Below are positions 27,011 through 37,496 of a stretch of DNA of 64,000 nucleotides, piece by piece. A model generated the notes under the pieces. The model had not been told where the DNA came from, ran no database searches, and saw only the letters and a program-made list of their open reading frames with translations. Numbering within the stretch: position 1 is the stretch's first letter; every line of letters begins with the position of its first letter. Made by a program: the position numbers and the translations under genes. Source of the stretch: CAWEBF01 sp963807235 (GTDB lineage Bacteria; Acidobacteriota; Vicinamibacteria; Vicinamibacterales; UBA2999); contig CAWEBF010000003.1 of the NCBI GenBank assembly GCA_963807235.1, positions 124,001 to 188,000 of the forward strand. Reading direction: 5' to 3'.

Positions 27011-28427
27011 GTGCGTCGGCTCCTCGGCGTCCTGCTGCTCATCACCGCGGGCGCGGCGGGGGCCGTCGCTCCCGCCCGGTTCGTCCGCTTCGCAGAGGCG
27101 CGGCCGATTCTGTCCGAGCTGTCGGGCAGGCTTCCCCCCGAGCTCAATGCGCTCACCCCGGCCCAGATGGAAAAGGCCTGGCCGGGCTGGATCGAGCGCC
27201 ACGATCGCGAGGTCCGCGCACGGCTCGATCGAGGCGACGAGGACACGCTCGTCAACTGGATGCTCTTCGGCACGTCGTTCACGTCCAGACCGCGCGCGGT
27301 GCTGGGCGCCGTCGAATCGGGTGCGGCCGGGGATCGAGAGCTGGTGCTGCGGCGGACGATCGAGCTGATTTCGGCCCGCCTCGACGATCTGCTGAAGGCG
27401 CTGGCCGCCCCCGGTACCGACGAGCGCCGGCTGTTCGCCCGCGCGCTGCTCGAGCGGAAAGGGCTTCCGCTTCACGACCGTCGCGGGCAGAGAAGCCGCG
27501 CGAGAGTACTCTGCGCTCCGCGGTCGTACGCGTGGCCAGCGAACAGGACCAGATCGATCAGGAACTGGGCGCAACCGCCGGCCGCGACCCGATCGCCGAG
27601 TTCGCCCAGCGGTCCCGCCTGTTTCGCACGCGCGGCCTGTCGCTCGATACGTCGCTCGTGACCAACTATTCGGTCGAGCGGGCGCTGGCGGCGATGAAAG
27701 CACGCGGGCTGCTCGCGCCGGGCGCGTTGAGACGCGTGGCCATCGTCGGTCCTGGACTCGATTTCGCGGACAAGGACGTCGGCTTCGACTTCTACCCCCA
27801 ACAGACGCTGCAGCCGTTTGCCGTGCTCGATGCCCTCGAGCGGCTGGGTCTTGCGCCCTCGCCCGGCGGTCCCGAGATCGTGCTTCTCGACATCAGCCCG
27901 CGGGTCGTCGATCACGTGACCCGGGCCCGAGCCCGGGCCGCCAGCGAACACCGGTTACACGCTGAACCTGCCGCTGTCCACAGGCACGCCGTGGCTGCCC
28001 GAGGTTCGCGCCTACTGGCGTACGTTCGGCGATCGGATCGGCGCGCCCGCACAGGCGCCAGTGTCGAAGGCGATTGCGGAGTTGGCCGAGCTGAGGGCCG
28101 TCCGGGCGCGGCCGTCCGCCGTTCGCCGGATGTCGGTGCTCGACATGAACATCGTGACCGAACGCCTCGACGGGGAGCCGTTCGACCTCGTGATTGCCAC
28201 CAACGTGTTCATCTACTACGACGCGCTCGAACAGGCGCTGGCGATGTCGAACATCGAGGCCATGCTCAGGCCGGGCGCCTTCCTGCTTGCGAACGTCTCG
28301 GCGCCGAAGCTGAGCGTCGATGACGATGCGCCCGGTCGACACGACGACGACCCTGTACTCGCGCGCCCCCGGCGCCGGCGAGAGCACCCTCGACTTCATC
28401 GTCTGGTACCAGGCACACGCCGGTTGA
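27011..28427 (+). CDS. Exported class I methyltransferase-like protein, frame broken three times
   Basis: The GTG at 27011 precedes a signal peptide (LLGVLLLITAGAAGAVAPA). A helical domain covers about 130 residues. After a shift near 27475 comes LRRVAIVGPGLDFADKDVGF, a Rossmann first strand and glycine loop, with PEIVLLDISPRV. After a shift near 27940 comes SVLDMNIVTERLDGEPFDLV with IATNVFIYYDALEQALAMSN, typical of SAM-dependent methyltransferases of the CheR kind. A third shift near 28325 leads to LDFIVWYQAHAG and the TGA at 28425-28427. A secreted methyltransferase fold is odd, because SAM is cytoplasmic; the fold may have another role. Confidence 0.65.
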
Positions 28428-28557
28428 GCCCGGCTGAATCCGCCGCTCGGATTCGGCCTTGACAGGCGGGCGCCCGTACCGCTACGTTGCGCCGATTTCA
28501 TCCAAACCGGGGACACCGCACGCGGGGGACGCCTGGAAACAGGCAAGGAGGACAGCA

Positions 28558-31500
28558 ATGCTGAACCTGGTCCAACGAACCACGCGGCCACTGATGGTCC
28601 TGTTGGTTTCGTTGCTGTTGCCGTCGGCGGCCTACGCGCAGGCAACGATCACAGGAGTCGTCAAGGACTCTTCGGGCGGCGTGTTGCCGGGCGCGACGGT
28701 GGAAGCCGCCAGCCCTGCGCTGATTGAGAAGGTCCGGTCAGCCGTCACCGACAACAACGGCCAGTACCGAATCATCGACCTGCGCCCCGGCACCTACTCG
28801 GTGACGGTCGCGCTGCAAGGCTTCAACGCCCTCAAGCGCGAAGGTATCGAGCTGTCGGGGAACTTCGTCGCGACTGTGAATGTCGATCTGCGGGTCGGCA
28901 CGCTGGAAGAAACAGTCACGGTGACCGGCGAGTCGCCGGTCGTGGACGTGCAGAGTGCGCGGACGCAGCAGATCATCGACCGGGACGTGCTGGCCGCGAT
29001 TCCCTCCTCGCGGAACGTCGCCGGCATCCAGGCGATGATTCCCGGCATGACCGCGTCTGGAGACTCCGGCGGCATCAACGGGACGATGCAGGGCGGAGCC
29101 TCCGCGATCCACGGCGGGCGCGACGAACGATTCGCGGATCTATGCCGATGGCATCAACATGGGGTGGGCCGGCAGCAGCGGCGGCGGAGGGCAGATGCCG
29201 CAGGTGGCCGCCGCCCAGGAAGTTGGTGATGACCCTGGCCGGCGGGCTCGCCGAAGCGGAGACGAGCGGAGTGGTCTTCAACGCCGTCCCGCGCGAGGGG
29301 TCGAACCGTTTCACCGGCCAGACCAACTACAGCGGCTCGAACGACTCGCTGCAGGGCAGCAACTACACCGACGCGCTCAAGAACGCGGGGCTGCGCGCCC
29401 CGTTCGAGCTCATCAACGTCTACGACGTCAGCGCCATGTACGGCGGCCGGATTCTGCGGGACAAGCTGTGGTTCTACGGAGTCTACCGTCAGGTGGGCGG
29501 CGAGCGGACAGTGCCCGGCATGTTCTACAACAAGAACGCCGGCAACCCGAATGCGTGGGCCGTCGATTTCGACCGGTCCAAGCAGGCGTTCAACAACAGC
29601 CTCGAGCGCCAGGCAACGATCCGGTTGACGTGGCAGGCGACACCGCGCAACAAGTTCAGTGGCCACTGGTCCGAGCAGTACAACGATGCCAACTACGGCC
29701 CTGCCGGGGGCACCGCGACGACAACGCCGGAAGCGTCGACCAGGACCTACTACATCCCGTCCCGTCAGCCTCATGCCAGTTGGCAGTCGCCGATCACGGG
29801 CCGGCTGCTGGCCGAGGCGGGCTGGGGGATGTATCAGGCCCGGTACCGGTTCGCGCCACGCAACGACGGCAGCCACAACCCGGCGATGATTCAGCAGCTC
29901 GAGCAGGCCGGCGAGATTCCGGGCCTGTTGTCGCGGATGCCGCGCGCCCCGGGCCAGGGCGGGTTCACGCACTCGCTGATCGGCAACCTGGCCAGCGTTC
30001 GGGCGTCGCTGACCTACGTCACCGGCTCGCACAGCATGAAGTTCGGCTACCAGGGCGGGTTCGGCAATCCCTCTCAGACCTATCAGAACTACACCCAGGT
30101 GGTTCAGGTCCGGACTTTGAACGGCGTTCCCAATCAGCTGACGCAGACGATCATCGGTGGGGCCCGACACCAAATACGTCCGCAATCTCATCCCGTTGAA
30201 TCTCTATGCGCAGGACCAGTGGACGACTGGCCGGCTGACCCTGCAGGGCGGTGTTCGGTACGACTCGCTTACATCGAACTATCCCGACCAGCGCATCGGC
30301 GGACCTGGCTGGCCGTATGCGCCGCAGGAGATCTTCTTCCCGAGCCGGTCAACGCCCGGCTATGAGTGGAAGGACCTCACGCCTCGGGTGGGCGTCGCCT
30401 ACGACCTGTTCGGGAACGGGAAGACGGCGATTCGAGTTCAACATCGGCAAGTATCTGGAAGCCATCACGGCCAGCAACAACGATCTGGACATGAACCCGA
30501 TCACTCGAATGGTCGTGAACTCGACACGCGGGTGGACCGACGCGGACAGGGACTTCGTGCCGGATTGCGATCTCATGAACCGGGGACAGAACGGCGAGTG
30601 CGCGCCGCTCGACAACCAGAACCTGGGCCTGCCGGTGTTCACGCGAAACTTCGACCCCGGCTACGTCGGCGGCTGGGGCACGCGGGCGTACAACTGGTCG
30701 ATGGGATTCGGCGTGCAGCACGAAGCTGGCGCCGCGAGTCTCGGCGACGGTCACCTACAATCGCAACTGGTGGGGCAACTGGTACGTCGTGGACAACCAA
30801 GCGACCAGCGCCGCGGACTACACGCCCTACAGCATCCTGGCGCCAACCGATCCGCGGCTCCCGGGCGGCGGCGGTCAGACGATCAGTGGACTGTACAACC
30901 TGGTCCCGGCCAAGGTCGGCCAGGTGAACGAACTGGCGCAATCCTACGAGAACTTCGGAGATCAGACAGAGAACTGGCAGGGCATCGACGTATCGGTTGT
31001 GGCGCGCCTCCAGAACGGGCTCACGGTGCAGGGGGGCACGAGCACCGGGCGCAGGCTGGCCGACGGCTGCGGCGTGCGGGCCCAATTGCCGGAGCTGGGC
31101 TCGAACGACACGGGACTGGCGACGAACAGCTCCGTGACGGCGAACGTCAACGCGCTCGGCGGTGGTCCGTACGCCCTTTCGGTGCGGAACCCCTACTGCC
31201 GGATCGAGGAACCGTACCGAACGGACTTCCGTGGGCTTGCGTCGTATATCGTCCCGAAGGTGGAGGTGCAGGTATCCGCGACATGGGCGAGTATCCCCGG
31301 GGACTCGCTCCGGGCGGACTACATCGCGACCAATGCGTGGATCGCGGCGGGGCCGCAGCCGCTCGGGCGACCGCTTACCGGGGCGGCCACTGTCTCGGTG
31401 AACCTGATCCCGCCGGCCACGTTGTGGGGCGCGCGGCAAAACAACGTCGACATGCGCGTCGCGAAGATCCTCCGCTTCGGGTCGACACGAACGCAGGTCG

Positions 31501-31640
31501 GGGTTGACGTCTTCAACCTGCTGAACGCCGACACGGTCACGAACTACAATTTCGGGTTCGTGCCGGGTGGCTCGTGGCTGACGCCGACGGCCATTATTCC
31601 GGCGCGGTACGCCAGAATCACCGCGCAGGTGGATTTCTAA
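28558..31640 (+). CDS. TonB-dependent receptor with carboxypeptidase-regulatory-like domain, frame broken five times
   Basis: The ATG at 28558 follows an AAGGAGG-like site. A signal peptide ends AAYAQ. A CarboxypepD-regulatory domain (ATITGVVKDSSGGVLPGATV to about residue 110) is followed by a plug region with ETVTVTGESPVVDVQSART. The long barrel is interrupted near 29130, 29220, 30160, 30432 and 30735, each shift restoring obvious homologous sequence such as FNAVPREGSNRFTG, LNLYAQDQWTTGRLTLQGGV and DVFNLLNADTV. The last residue is the barrel's C-terminal Phe. This SusC-like/OAR-like type is hugely expanded in Acidobacteria and probably imports oligosaccharides or other polymers. Transcription probably ends at the hairpin at 31690. 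Confidence 0.85.
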
Positions 31641-31641
31641 G

Positions 31642-31676
31642 GGGCTCCAGGCTCCGGGCTCCGGGCTCCAGGCCCG
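31642..31676. repeat. Heptamer array k, GGGCTCC class
   Basis: Units read GGGCTCC, AGGCTCC, GGGCTCC, GGGCTCC, AGGCCCG, starting one base after the receptor's TAA and lying between that stop and its terminator. Confidence 0.88.
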
Positions 31677-31689
31677 GAGGCGTAACTGA

Positions 31690-31721
31690 GGCGGGTCCCA
31701 GACAACTGGGACCCGCCTTTT
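31690..31721 (+). terminator. Rho-independent terminator of the TonB-dependent receptor gene
   Basis: GGCGGGTCCCAG (31690-31701), loop ACAA, and CTGGGACCCGCC (31706-31717) form a perfect 12-bp stem followed by TTTTCCTTT. It is the clearest intrinsic terminator in the window. Confidence 0.85.
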
Positions 31722-31748
31722 CCTTTGGCAGAGAGATAATCGACGGCG

Positions 31749-33089
31749 ATGTCATCGACTCGAGTGCTCGCGTGCTGCCTGCTCCTCGCTCTCGCGTCCG
31801 GGCTGAACGCGGGCGCACAGCGCGGACGCGGCGCGGCCATCTGGTTCGAGGGGGCGCGGCTCATCGCCGGGGACGGGAGCGCACCGATCGAGAATGCCGC
31901 CTTCCTCGTGGAGGGTGACGCATTTGCCTGGATCGGGAAGCAGGGCCAGCGTCAGCCGCCGCAGGGCGCCATTCGCGTGGACCTGTCAGGCAAGACCGTG
32001 ATGCCGTCGCTCATCGACGGTCACAACCATATCGGGCTCGTCAACGAAAAGGACGGGAGCAACAGCAAGGCGAATTACAGACGCGAAAACCTCATCGATC
32101 AGCTGGAGCGGTACGCCTACTACGGTGTGGCGGCCGCACTGAGCATGGGGCTCGAAGCGGATCAAGAACTCGCGTACCAGTTGCGTGACGAGGTGATCCC
32201 GAATGCCGCCCGCTTCCTGACGGTGGGGAAGGGGATCGCAGCCACTCCGATCGCTGGTCCTACCGGTGAACCCCGCCTGGGCATTCCATACGGCGCGCGA
32301 TCGGAAAAAGAGGGGCGCGATCACGTCAAGGAACTGCGCGCGCGCGGCGTGCGGTTCGTCAAAATCTGGGTGGACGATCGAAACGGGGATGTCCCGAAGC
32401 TCCAGTCGAACGTCTATCGCGCCATCATCGCCGAAGCGCATTCGAGCGGCATGGAGGTGCTGGCCCATCTCAGTCGAACGTCGGGGCTGGCCGACGCCAA
32501 GGACCTGTTGCAGGCAGGCGTGGACGGCTTCGTGCATCTGGTCCGCGATCGCGACGTGGACAACGAGTATCTGATGGCGGTGAAGGCACACCCGAAAGTG
32601 TGGACGGGCCCGAACATGCCGGTTCCCCCTACGCGCGACACGATCGCGTCCCTGGCTGAGACGCTACCCGTGAAACAGATCGAGGGCATGCGCGCGCAGC
32701 TGGCTCAGCTCGAGGCGAAGGGCAACCCGCCCAACGAGCTCTTCGAGCTTCACTGCCGCAACCTGAGAAAGATCCACGACGCCGGGATGGTGATCGGCAT
32801 GGGCACCGATGGCACCGGCGACGGCTTCGGCGCTCACGAGCAGATCGAGGCGTACACCCGCTGCGGCATGACGGCGATGCAGGCGATCGTCGCCGCGACG
32901 GGCACGAACGCGAGGATTCTCCACCTGGATCGCATGGGAACCCTCGCGGCGGGAAAGAGCGCCGATTTCAACGTGCTGGACGCGAACCCGCTGGAGAACA
33001 TCACGAACACGCGCCGTATCTCGAGGGTCTACTCGAGAGGCAAGGAAGTCGATCGTTCAGCTCTCAGGGCACGGTTCGTTGGTCGTTAG
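31749..33089 (+). CDS. Exported amidohydrolase-family enzyme
   Basis: The 446-residue intact protein has a signal peptide (LLLALASGLNAGAQ), then an amidohydrolase TIM-barrel: the metal motif MPSLIDGHNHIG, AHSSGMEVLAHLSR with the barrel histidine, and GMGTDGTGDGFGAHEQ carrying the final aspartate. The C-terminal closing reads GTLAAGKSADFNVLDANPLE. It hydrolyses C-N or similar bonds, probably in the periplasm; relatives include imidazolonepropionase-like enzymes and prolidases. The last codons run into heptamer array l, whose TAG is the stop. Confidence 0.85.
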   Translation: MSSTRVLACCLLLALASGLNAGAQRGRGAAIWFEGARLIAGDGSAPIENAAFLVEGDAFAWIGKQGQRQPPQGAIRVDLSGKTVMPSLIDGHNHIGLVNEKDGSNSKANYRRENLIDQLERYAYYGVAAALSMGLEADQELAYQLRDEVIPNAARFLTVGKGIAATPIAGPTGEPRLGIPYGARSEKEGRDHVKELRARGVRFVKIWVDDRNGDVPKLQSNVYRAIIAEAHSSGMEVLAHLSRTSGLADAKDLLQAGVDGFVHLVRDRDVDNEYLMAVKAHPKVWTGPNMPVPPTRDTIASLAETLPVKQIEGMRAQLAQLEAKGNPPNELFELHCRNLRKIHDAGMVIGMGTDGTGDGFGAHEQIEAYTRCGMTAMQAIVAATGTNARILHLDRMGTLAAGKSADFNVLDANPLENITNTRRISRVYSRGKEVDRSALRARFVGR

Positions 33090-33152
33090 TCGTAAGTCGA
33101 GTCGAAAGTCGTTACCCCTAGCTACGAACTACGACACTGACGAACGACGAGT
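33073..33152. repeat. Heptamer array l, mixed TCGT/ACGA class in both orientations
   Basis: The left part has GGTTCGT, TGGTCGT, TAGTCGT, AAGTCGA and AAGTCGT; the right part (33124 on) has ACGAACT, ACGACAC and related units in the opposite orientation. It fills the space between the convergent stops at 33089 and 33157, and the amidohydrolase stop lies inside a unit. Confidence 0.75.
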
Positions 33153-33156
33153 CGCG

Positions 33157-34389
33157 CTAGCCGACAGTCCAGAGCGTGAGATTCGATACGTCTTTCACGA
33201 AAATCCGGTTGCCGGAGATCGCCGGCTGCGTCCACGTTTCGCTATCGGCCACCTTGTAGCGCTTGATCGCCTCGAACATCGCGCTGTTGCCGCGCGCGAC
33301 CAGCAGCTCGCCGTCGTCCTCGAGGAAGAACACGACGTTGCCGGCCTTGGCCACGGCCGCGTTGCCGCCCTGGCGCGGTTCGGACAGCCACAGCGTCTTG
33401 CCGGTGGTGGCGTCCACGCTGTAATACTGCCCGGAGTTGCGCGACGACATTCCGATCAGGGCGTTGCCGACGATCACCGGGTTGGTGAACCGCAGCTGGC
33501 TGTCGGTGTTCTCCCACAGCGTCTCGGTGGTCCACTGGTTGTTCCGCCGCGCCACGGCGAAGGCCACGGTGGGCCCGCCGTTCCCGGACACGATCACCGA
33601 CTGGCCGTGCACCACCGGCGTCATCCCGTTCGTGAAGTTCGCGCTCACAAACGGGCGCTCCCACAGCAGCGCGCCGTTGGCCAGGTCCACGCCGACCACC
33701 TTCCCCTGGGTGATGGTGACGAGCTGTCTCGTGCCACCCAGTTCCGCGATCATCGGCGAACCGTAGCCCGGGCCGTCGCCGTCCCAGCTCCAACGCACGT
33801 TGCCGGTGGCGGCGTCGAACGCGGTCAGCGCGCCTTTCATGTGACCGCCGACGTGAAAGATGACCGAGCTGCCCTCGACGATGGGCGAGAACGAATGGGT
33901 GGTGTACATCGGCAGCGGCTCGGACCCCGGCTTCTGCCACAGCTGCTTGCCGCTGGCGGCATCCCACGCGGTCACGATCCCCGTCATGCCGATGCTGTAG
34001 AGGCGCCCGTTTGCGAAGACCGGCGTTGACTTGGGTCCGGCCCCGTGCCGTGTCGTCGCGGAGTGCATCGTGAAGGCGGCCGGATACCCCGTGCGCCACA
34101 GCACCTTGCCGCTGGCGGCGTCGAGCGCCTGCATGGTTTCCTGGTCGTTCAGCCGCGCGAACACGTAGACGCGGTTGCCGACCAGAATCGGCGTCGCGTA
34201 CCCCGTGCCGACCTCGACCTTCCAGCGCTGCGTCAGCTGCTCGGGCCAGGCACGAGGTTCGGTGAAGCTGGCCACCGCGCCGTCCCGGCTCGGCCCCCTC
34301 CACTGCGTGTAGTCGCCACCCTGCCCATGGCCCACCACGGCGCTGCCCAGCAACACGACCGTCACACCCGCAAGTCTCGCCAGATTCAT
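33157..34389 (-). CDS. Secreted PQQ-like beta-propeller protein
   Basis: Starting at 34389 (MNLARLAGV), the 410-residue product has a signal peptide ending VVGHGQ and an opening YTQWRGPSRDG. Blades follow, such as TPILVGNRVYVFARLNDQE, VTAWDAASGKQLWQKPG, AFDAATGNVRWSWDGDGPG and YYSVDATTGKTLWLSEP. The intact frame has propeller spacing of about 45 residues. It is divergent from a second propeller gene at 34518, with structured DNA between them. The function is unknown. Confidence 0.82.
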   Translation of the reverse strand: MNLARLAGVTVVLLGSAVVGHGQGGDYTQWRGPSRDGAVASFTEPRAWPEQLTQRWKVEVGTGYATPILVGNRVYVFARLNDQETMQALDAASGKVLWRTGYPAAFTMHSATTRHGAGPKSTPVFANGRLYSIGMTGIVTAWDAASGKQLWQKPGSEPLPMYTTHSFSPIVEGSSVIFHVGGHMKGALTAFDAATGNVRWSWDGDGPGYGSPMIAELGGTRQLVTITQGKVVGVDLANGALLWERPFVSANFTNGMTPVVHGQSVIVSGNGGPTVAFAVARRNNQWTTETLWENTDSQLRFTNPVIVGNALIGMSSRNSGQYYSVDATTGKTLWLSEPRQGGNAAVAKAGNVVFFLEDDGELLVARGNSAMFEAIKRYKVADSETWTQPAISGNRIFVKDVSNLTLWTVG

Positions 34390-34421
34390 AGTGATGTCCC
34401 CCACGTCGGAATTGACCGTAT

Positions 34422-34495
34422 CCTACAACGGCTGGCGAGATTCAGCCCGCTAGCCGTTGTAGGCAGTGTCTTTTCGCCCGCAGTTCGTGCGGGCG
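34422..34495. promoter_or_regulatory. Dyad and hairpin in the divergent propeller promoter region
   Basis: CCTACAACGGCT (34422-34433) and AGCCGTTGTAGG (34452-34463) form a 12-bp dyad. Just downstream, CGCCCGCA-GTTCG-TGCGGGCG (34475-34495) is a tight hairpin ahead of the ATG at 34518. The position between divergent starts (34389 and 34518) suits an operator or a leader structure; no core promoter hexamers were recognised. Confidence 0.45.
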
Positions 34496-34517
34496 GAGAA
34501 ATCAACTGGGGGCCCCA

Positions 34518-35787
34518 ATGCGCGCGTACCGCCCGATCGGCTTCTTCCGCACACCGTGGACGCTCGCGGCGGCCATTGTCCTGGGTGCCGCCACGCTTGA
34601 CAGGTCAGGCGCCATCCGCCTCGACCGACTGGCCGCAGTGGCGCGGCCCGGAGCGGACGGGCATCTCGCACGAAACCGGATTGCTGAAGCAGTGGCCGCC
34701 CTCCGGCCCGGCGGCGCAGTGGTCGGCCGCCGGCCTGGGCAACGGCTACGGATCGATGGCCGTGAAGGGCAACCAGCTGTTCGTGCAGGGCCTGAAGGGA
34801 CGCGACAGCGTGGTGACGAGCCTCGGCCGCGCCGACGGCAAGCCGCTGTGGACGCGGGTCATTGGTCCGGGTGGCGACAACGACCGGGGGCCGGGTCCGC
34901 GCAGCACGCCCACTGTGGATGGTGACCGGCTCTTCGTGCTGACAGAAAACGGCGATCTGGCCGCGCTGCGCGCAGCCGACGGCGGCGTGGTGTGGCAGCG
35001 CAACATCCTGCGCGATTTCAGCGGCCAGAACATTTCCTGGCTGCTCAGCGAATCGCCGCTCGTGGATGGCGACAAGGTGATCGTCACGCCCGGCGGCCGC
35101 AACGCGGGGATGGTGGCCCTGGAGAAGACGACGGGCAAGACCATCTGGGTCGCGAAGGAACTGAGCGACGAGGCCGGCTACTCGTCGCCGATCGTCGCCG
35201 ACATCGGCGGCGTGCGAACGGTGATGACATTGACGTCGGCGGCCGGCGTCGGTGTTCGTGCGTCAGACGGCAAGCTGATGTGGCGCAACCGCTCGGCCGC
35301 CAATGGCACGGCGAACGCCACCACGCCCGTGTTCTCGAACAACACGGTCTTCTACACGTCGAGCTATGGTACCGGCGGCGCGCTGCTGTCGCTGACCCCG
35401 CAGAACGGTGAGGTGCGTGCGCAGGAGGTCTATTTCACCCGCGACATGCAGAACCACCACGGCGGCGTGATCGTGATCGGCAGCACGCTGTACGGGTTCC
35501 ACAATTCGATCATGGCCGCGCTGGACCTGCCCACGGGAAAGTCGCTGTGGCGCAACCGCAGCGTGGGCAAGGGCGCCATCACCCACGCCGACGGCCGGTT
35601 CTACATCCTCGGCGAGGACCACGTGATGGGGCTGGCGGAGGCCACGCCGGCTGGCTATCGCGAGTTCGGGCGCTTCCCGATTGCCGATCAGGGATGGCCT
35701 TCGTGGGCGCATCCGGTCGTCAGCGGCGGGCGTCTCTACGTCCGCAACCAGGGCACGATCCTGGCCTACGACGTTCGCGCCCGATGA
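34518..35787 (+). CDS. Secreted PQQ-like beta-propeller protein, frame broken near the N-terminus
   Basis: The ATG at 34518 starts MRAYRPIGFFRTPW and a hydrophobic leader. The frame breaks near 34598 and continues as LTGQAPSASTDWPQWRGPER, giving the usual WPQWRG blade. The rest is intact to the TGA at 35787, with blades such as RADGKPLWTRVIGPGGDNDR, STPTVDGDRLFVLTENGDLA and ALDLPTGKSLWRNRS. The family is the Pyrrolo-quinoline-quinone-like propellers of unknown function. The product is about 420 residues once the single-base break is repaired. Confidence 0.82.
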
Positions 35788-35796
35788 TTCCATGAC

Positions 35797-36483
35797 GTGC
35801 CGGCGCTCACGACCACGTTCATCGTCCTTTCACACGCCGCGTCGCTGATCTTCGCGATCTATACGACCCAACGAAGCGGCGTGAGGACTCAAGTGCTCCT
35901 GTACGCCTTCATCATCGACTACGTCCTTCGGCTGTCTTCGATCCGGCCGTTGTACTTCGGGTCACGCTCGGACAGCGGTTGGGTTCGGTCAGCCGCATCG
36001 GCACTGAGCCGGCGCCCGGCGAGGGGCGAGAAGCCGGAGCCGCTCGTGGAACAGAACTCGGGCCGCCACCTGGGCCTGTGGGGTCACCTCGGCCTGATGG
36101 CGCTTTTGTCGTATTTCGCGTTCGTCCTCGCCAACGTCGATGCCGATCGGCAACTGGGATCCGATCTCGCGACCGTCCTCGACGATCTGGACTGGGCGAT
36201 CGTCCTCGGGGCCACCTACTGGGTGAATGCGCTGGTGACGCGAATCATCGTGATTGATCCAGGCCGGCCGCCGACGAAGAGTTTCGGATACAACACGCGC
36301 GAGCTCGGAATTCTCGCCGTTGCGGTCCTGGTCGGTGGCGCGGTGGTAGCGGTGCGGCAGATGAACGGCTATCCGGCCTCGGCGTGGTCGGTGATGGGTC
36401 CGCTTCTCGCCATTCGGACGCTGGGAGACCTCCACGCCCGCCTGAAGGCGGAAGGCCCGCACCCGCTTCGAGATTGGTCGTGA
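35797..36483 (+). CDS. Integral membrane protein of unknown function
   Basis: The GTG at 35797 gives 228 residues with about five hydrophobic stretches: FIVLSHAASLIFAIYTT, VLLYAFIIDYVLRL, LGLMALLSYFAFVLANV, WAIVLGATYWVNALV and LAVAVLVGGAVVAV. A charged loop with several arginines lies between the second and third. It starts nine bases after the propeller stop, so it is probably translated from the same message. I do not recognise the family. Confidence 0.6.
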   Translation: MPALTTTFIVLSHAASLIFAIYTTQRSGVRTQVLLYAFIIDYVLRLSSIRPLYFGSRSDSGWVRSAASALSRRPARGEKPEPLVEQNSGRHLGLWGHLGLMALLSYFAFVLANVDADRQLGSDLATVLDDLDWAIVLGATYWVNALVTRIIVIDPGRPPTKSFGYNTRELGILAVAVLVGGAVVAVRQMNGYPASAWSVMGPLLAIRTLGDLHARLKAEGPHPLRDWS

Positions 36484-36518
36484 TCGTCGGTATACTCCTC
36501 CTCGACGTGAGGAGGTCT

Positions 36519-37496
36519 ATGCCCGTTCTCTACGCCCCGCCAAAGGCGGGGCAATCAAACACTGCCCTGGCGAGGCGGAGCTTCGATGGTCTGAGGCGGA
36601 GCCTCGCCAGACTGTGGTGCGCCGCCGGATTCGTTCTCGCGTTCAGCATCACTCCGGCCATGGCTCAGGTGGACTTCTCCGGTGAGTGGGCGCCGCGTTT
36701 CTGGGAGGACCAGCCCGAGCGCGTGCCGGGTCCCGACCTCGGCGACTACGCGGGCATTCCAATCAACGACGCCGCGCGGCTGCGCGCGGAGGCGTGGGAC
36801 GCCTCCATCCAGTCGCTGCCCGAATGGCAGTGCCGGCCGCACTCGGCGGACTACATCTGGCGCGGCCCCTCGAATTTGCGCATCTCGAAAGAGGTGGATC
36901 CCGTCTCGCGCGAGACCACCGCGTTCCACGCGGAGTGGCTGCGCTCGGTGGACCGCGCCATTTACCTCGACGGCCGGCCGCATCCCCCGGAAGACGCACT
37001 GCACACTTGGGCCGGCTTCTCCACGGCGAAGTGGGACGGCGACATGCTGACGGTGACCGTCACGCACCTGAAAGAAGGATACCTGCGTCGCAACGGCCTG
37101 CCACGCAGCGACAAGGCGACGCTGACCGAGCACTGGATCAGAAACGGGGACCTCCTGACCGTGCTCGAGATCATCCGGGATCCGGTGTATCTCACCGAGC
37201 CGTTGCTGCGGTCCACCGATTACGAGCTGAACGTCAACCAGCAGATTCCGCCCTATCCGTGCGGCGTCGTGCAGGAAGTCGATCGCGACTCGCACAAGGT
37301 GCCGCATTATCTGCCGGGCACCAACCCGTACACCACGGAGTACGCCATCCGCGAAAGACTGCCGATCGAGGCCACGCGAGGCGGGGCGGAGACGATGTAT
37401 CCGGACTTCGCCAGGAAGATGAAGACGCTGCCGCCGGCACGCAAGCCCGAGCCACCGCCGGCCCCCGCCAAACCGGCACCGCGCGCGGCGCGGTGA
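36519..37496 (+). CDS. Secreted family protein (GYLRRNG type) with palindromic repeat in its N-terminus
   Basis: The ATG at 36519 follows GGAGG (36511-36515). The signal peptide (LWCAAGFVLAFSITPAMAQ) starts only at about residue 31. The preceding residues are encoded by two palindromes, GCCCCGCC-AAA-GGCGGGGC (36534-36552) and CTGGCGAGGC...GCCTCGCCAG (36567-36610). The mature part opens VDFSGEWAPRFWED and contains LKEGYLRRNGLPRSDKATLT, shared with the gene at 38642. A Pro/Ala-rich tail closes the protein. The native start may have been later, with the repeat inserted upstream of it. The function is unknown. Confidence 0.72.
   Translation: MPVLYAPPKAGQSNTALARRSFDGLRRSLARLWCAAGFVLAFSITPAMAQVDFSGEWAPRFWEDQPERVPGPDLGDYAGIPINDAARLRAEAWDASIQSLPEWQCRPHSADYIWRGPSNLRISKEVDPVSRETTAFHAEWLRSVDRAIYLDGRPHPPEDALHTWAGFSTAKWDGDMLTVTVTHLKEGYLRRNGLPRSDKATLTEHWIRNGDLLTVLEIIRDPVYLTEPLLRSTDYELNVNQQIPPYPCGVVQEVDRDSHKVPHYLPGTNPYTTEYAIRERLPIEATRGGAETMYPDFARKMKTLPPARKPEPPPAPAKPAPRAAR
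36534..36610. repeat. Palindromic insertion in the 5' coding region
   Basis: An 8-bp stem with AAA loop (36534-36552) is followed by a 10-bp inverted repeat with 24-base spacing (36567-36576 and 36601-36610). Both are inside the reading frame, before the signal peptide. The GGCGGAGC-rich composition resembles dispersed palindromic repeats of soil Acidobacteria; that link is inference. Confidence 0.5.
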
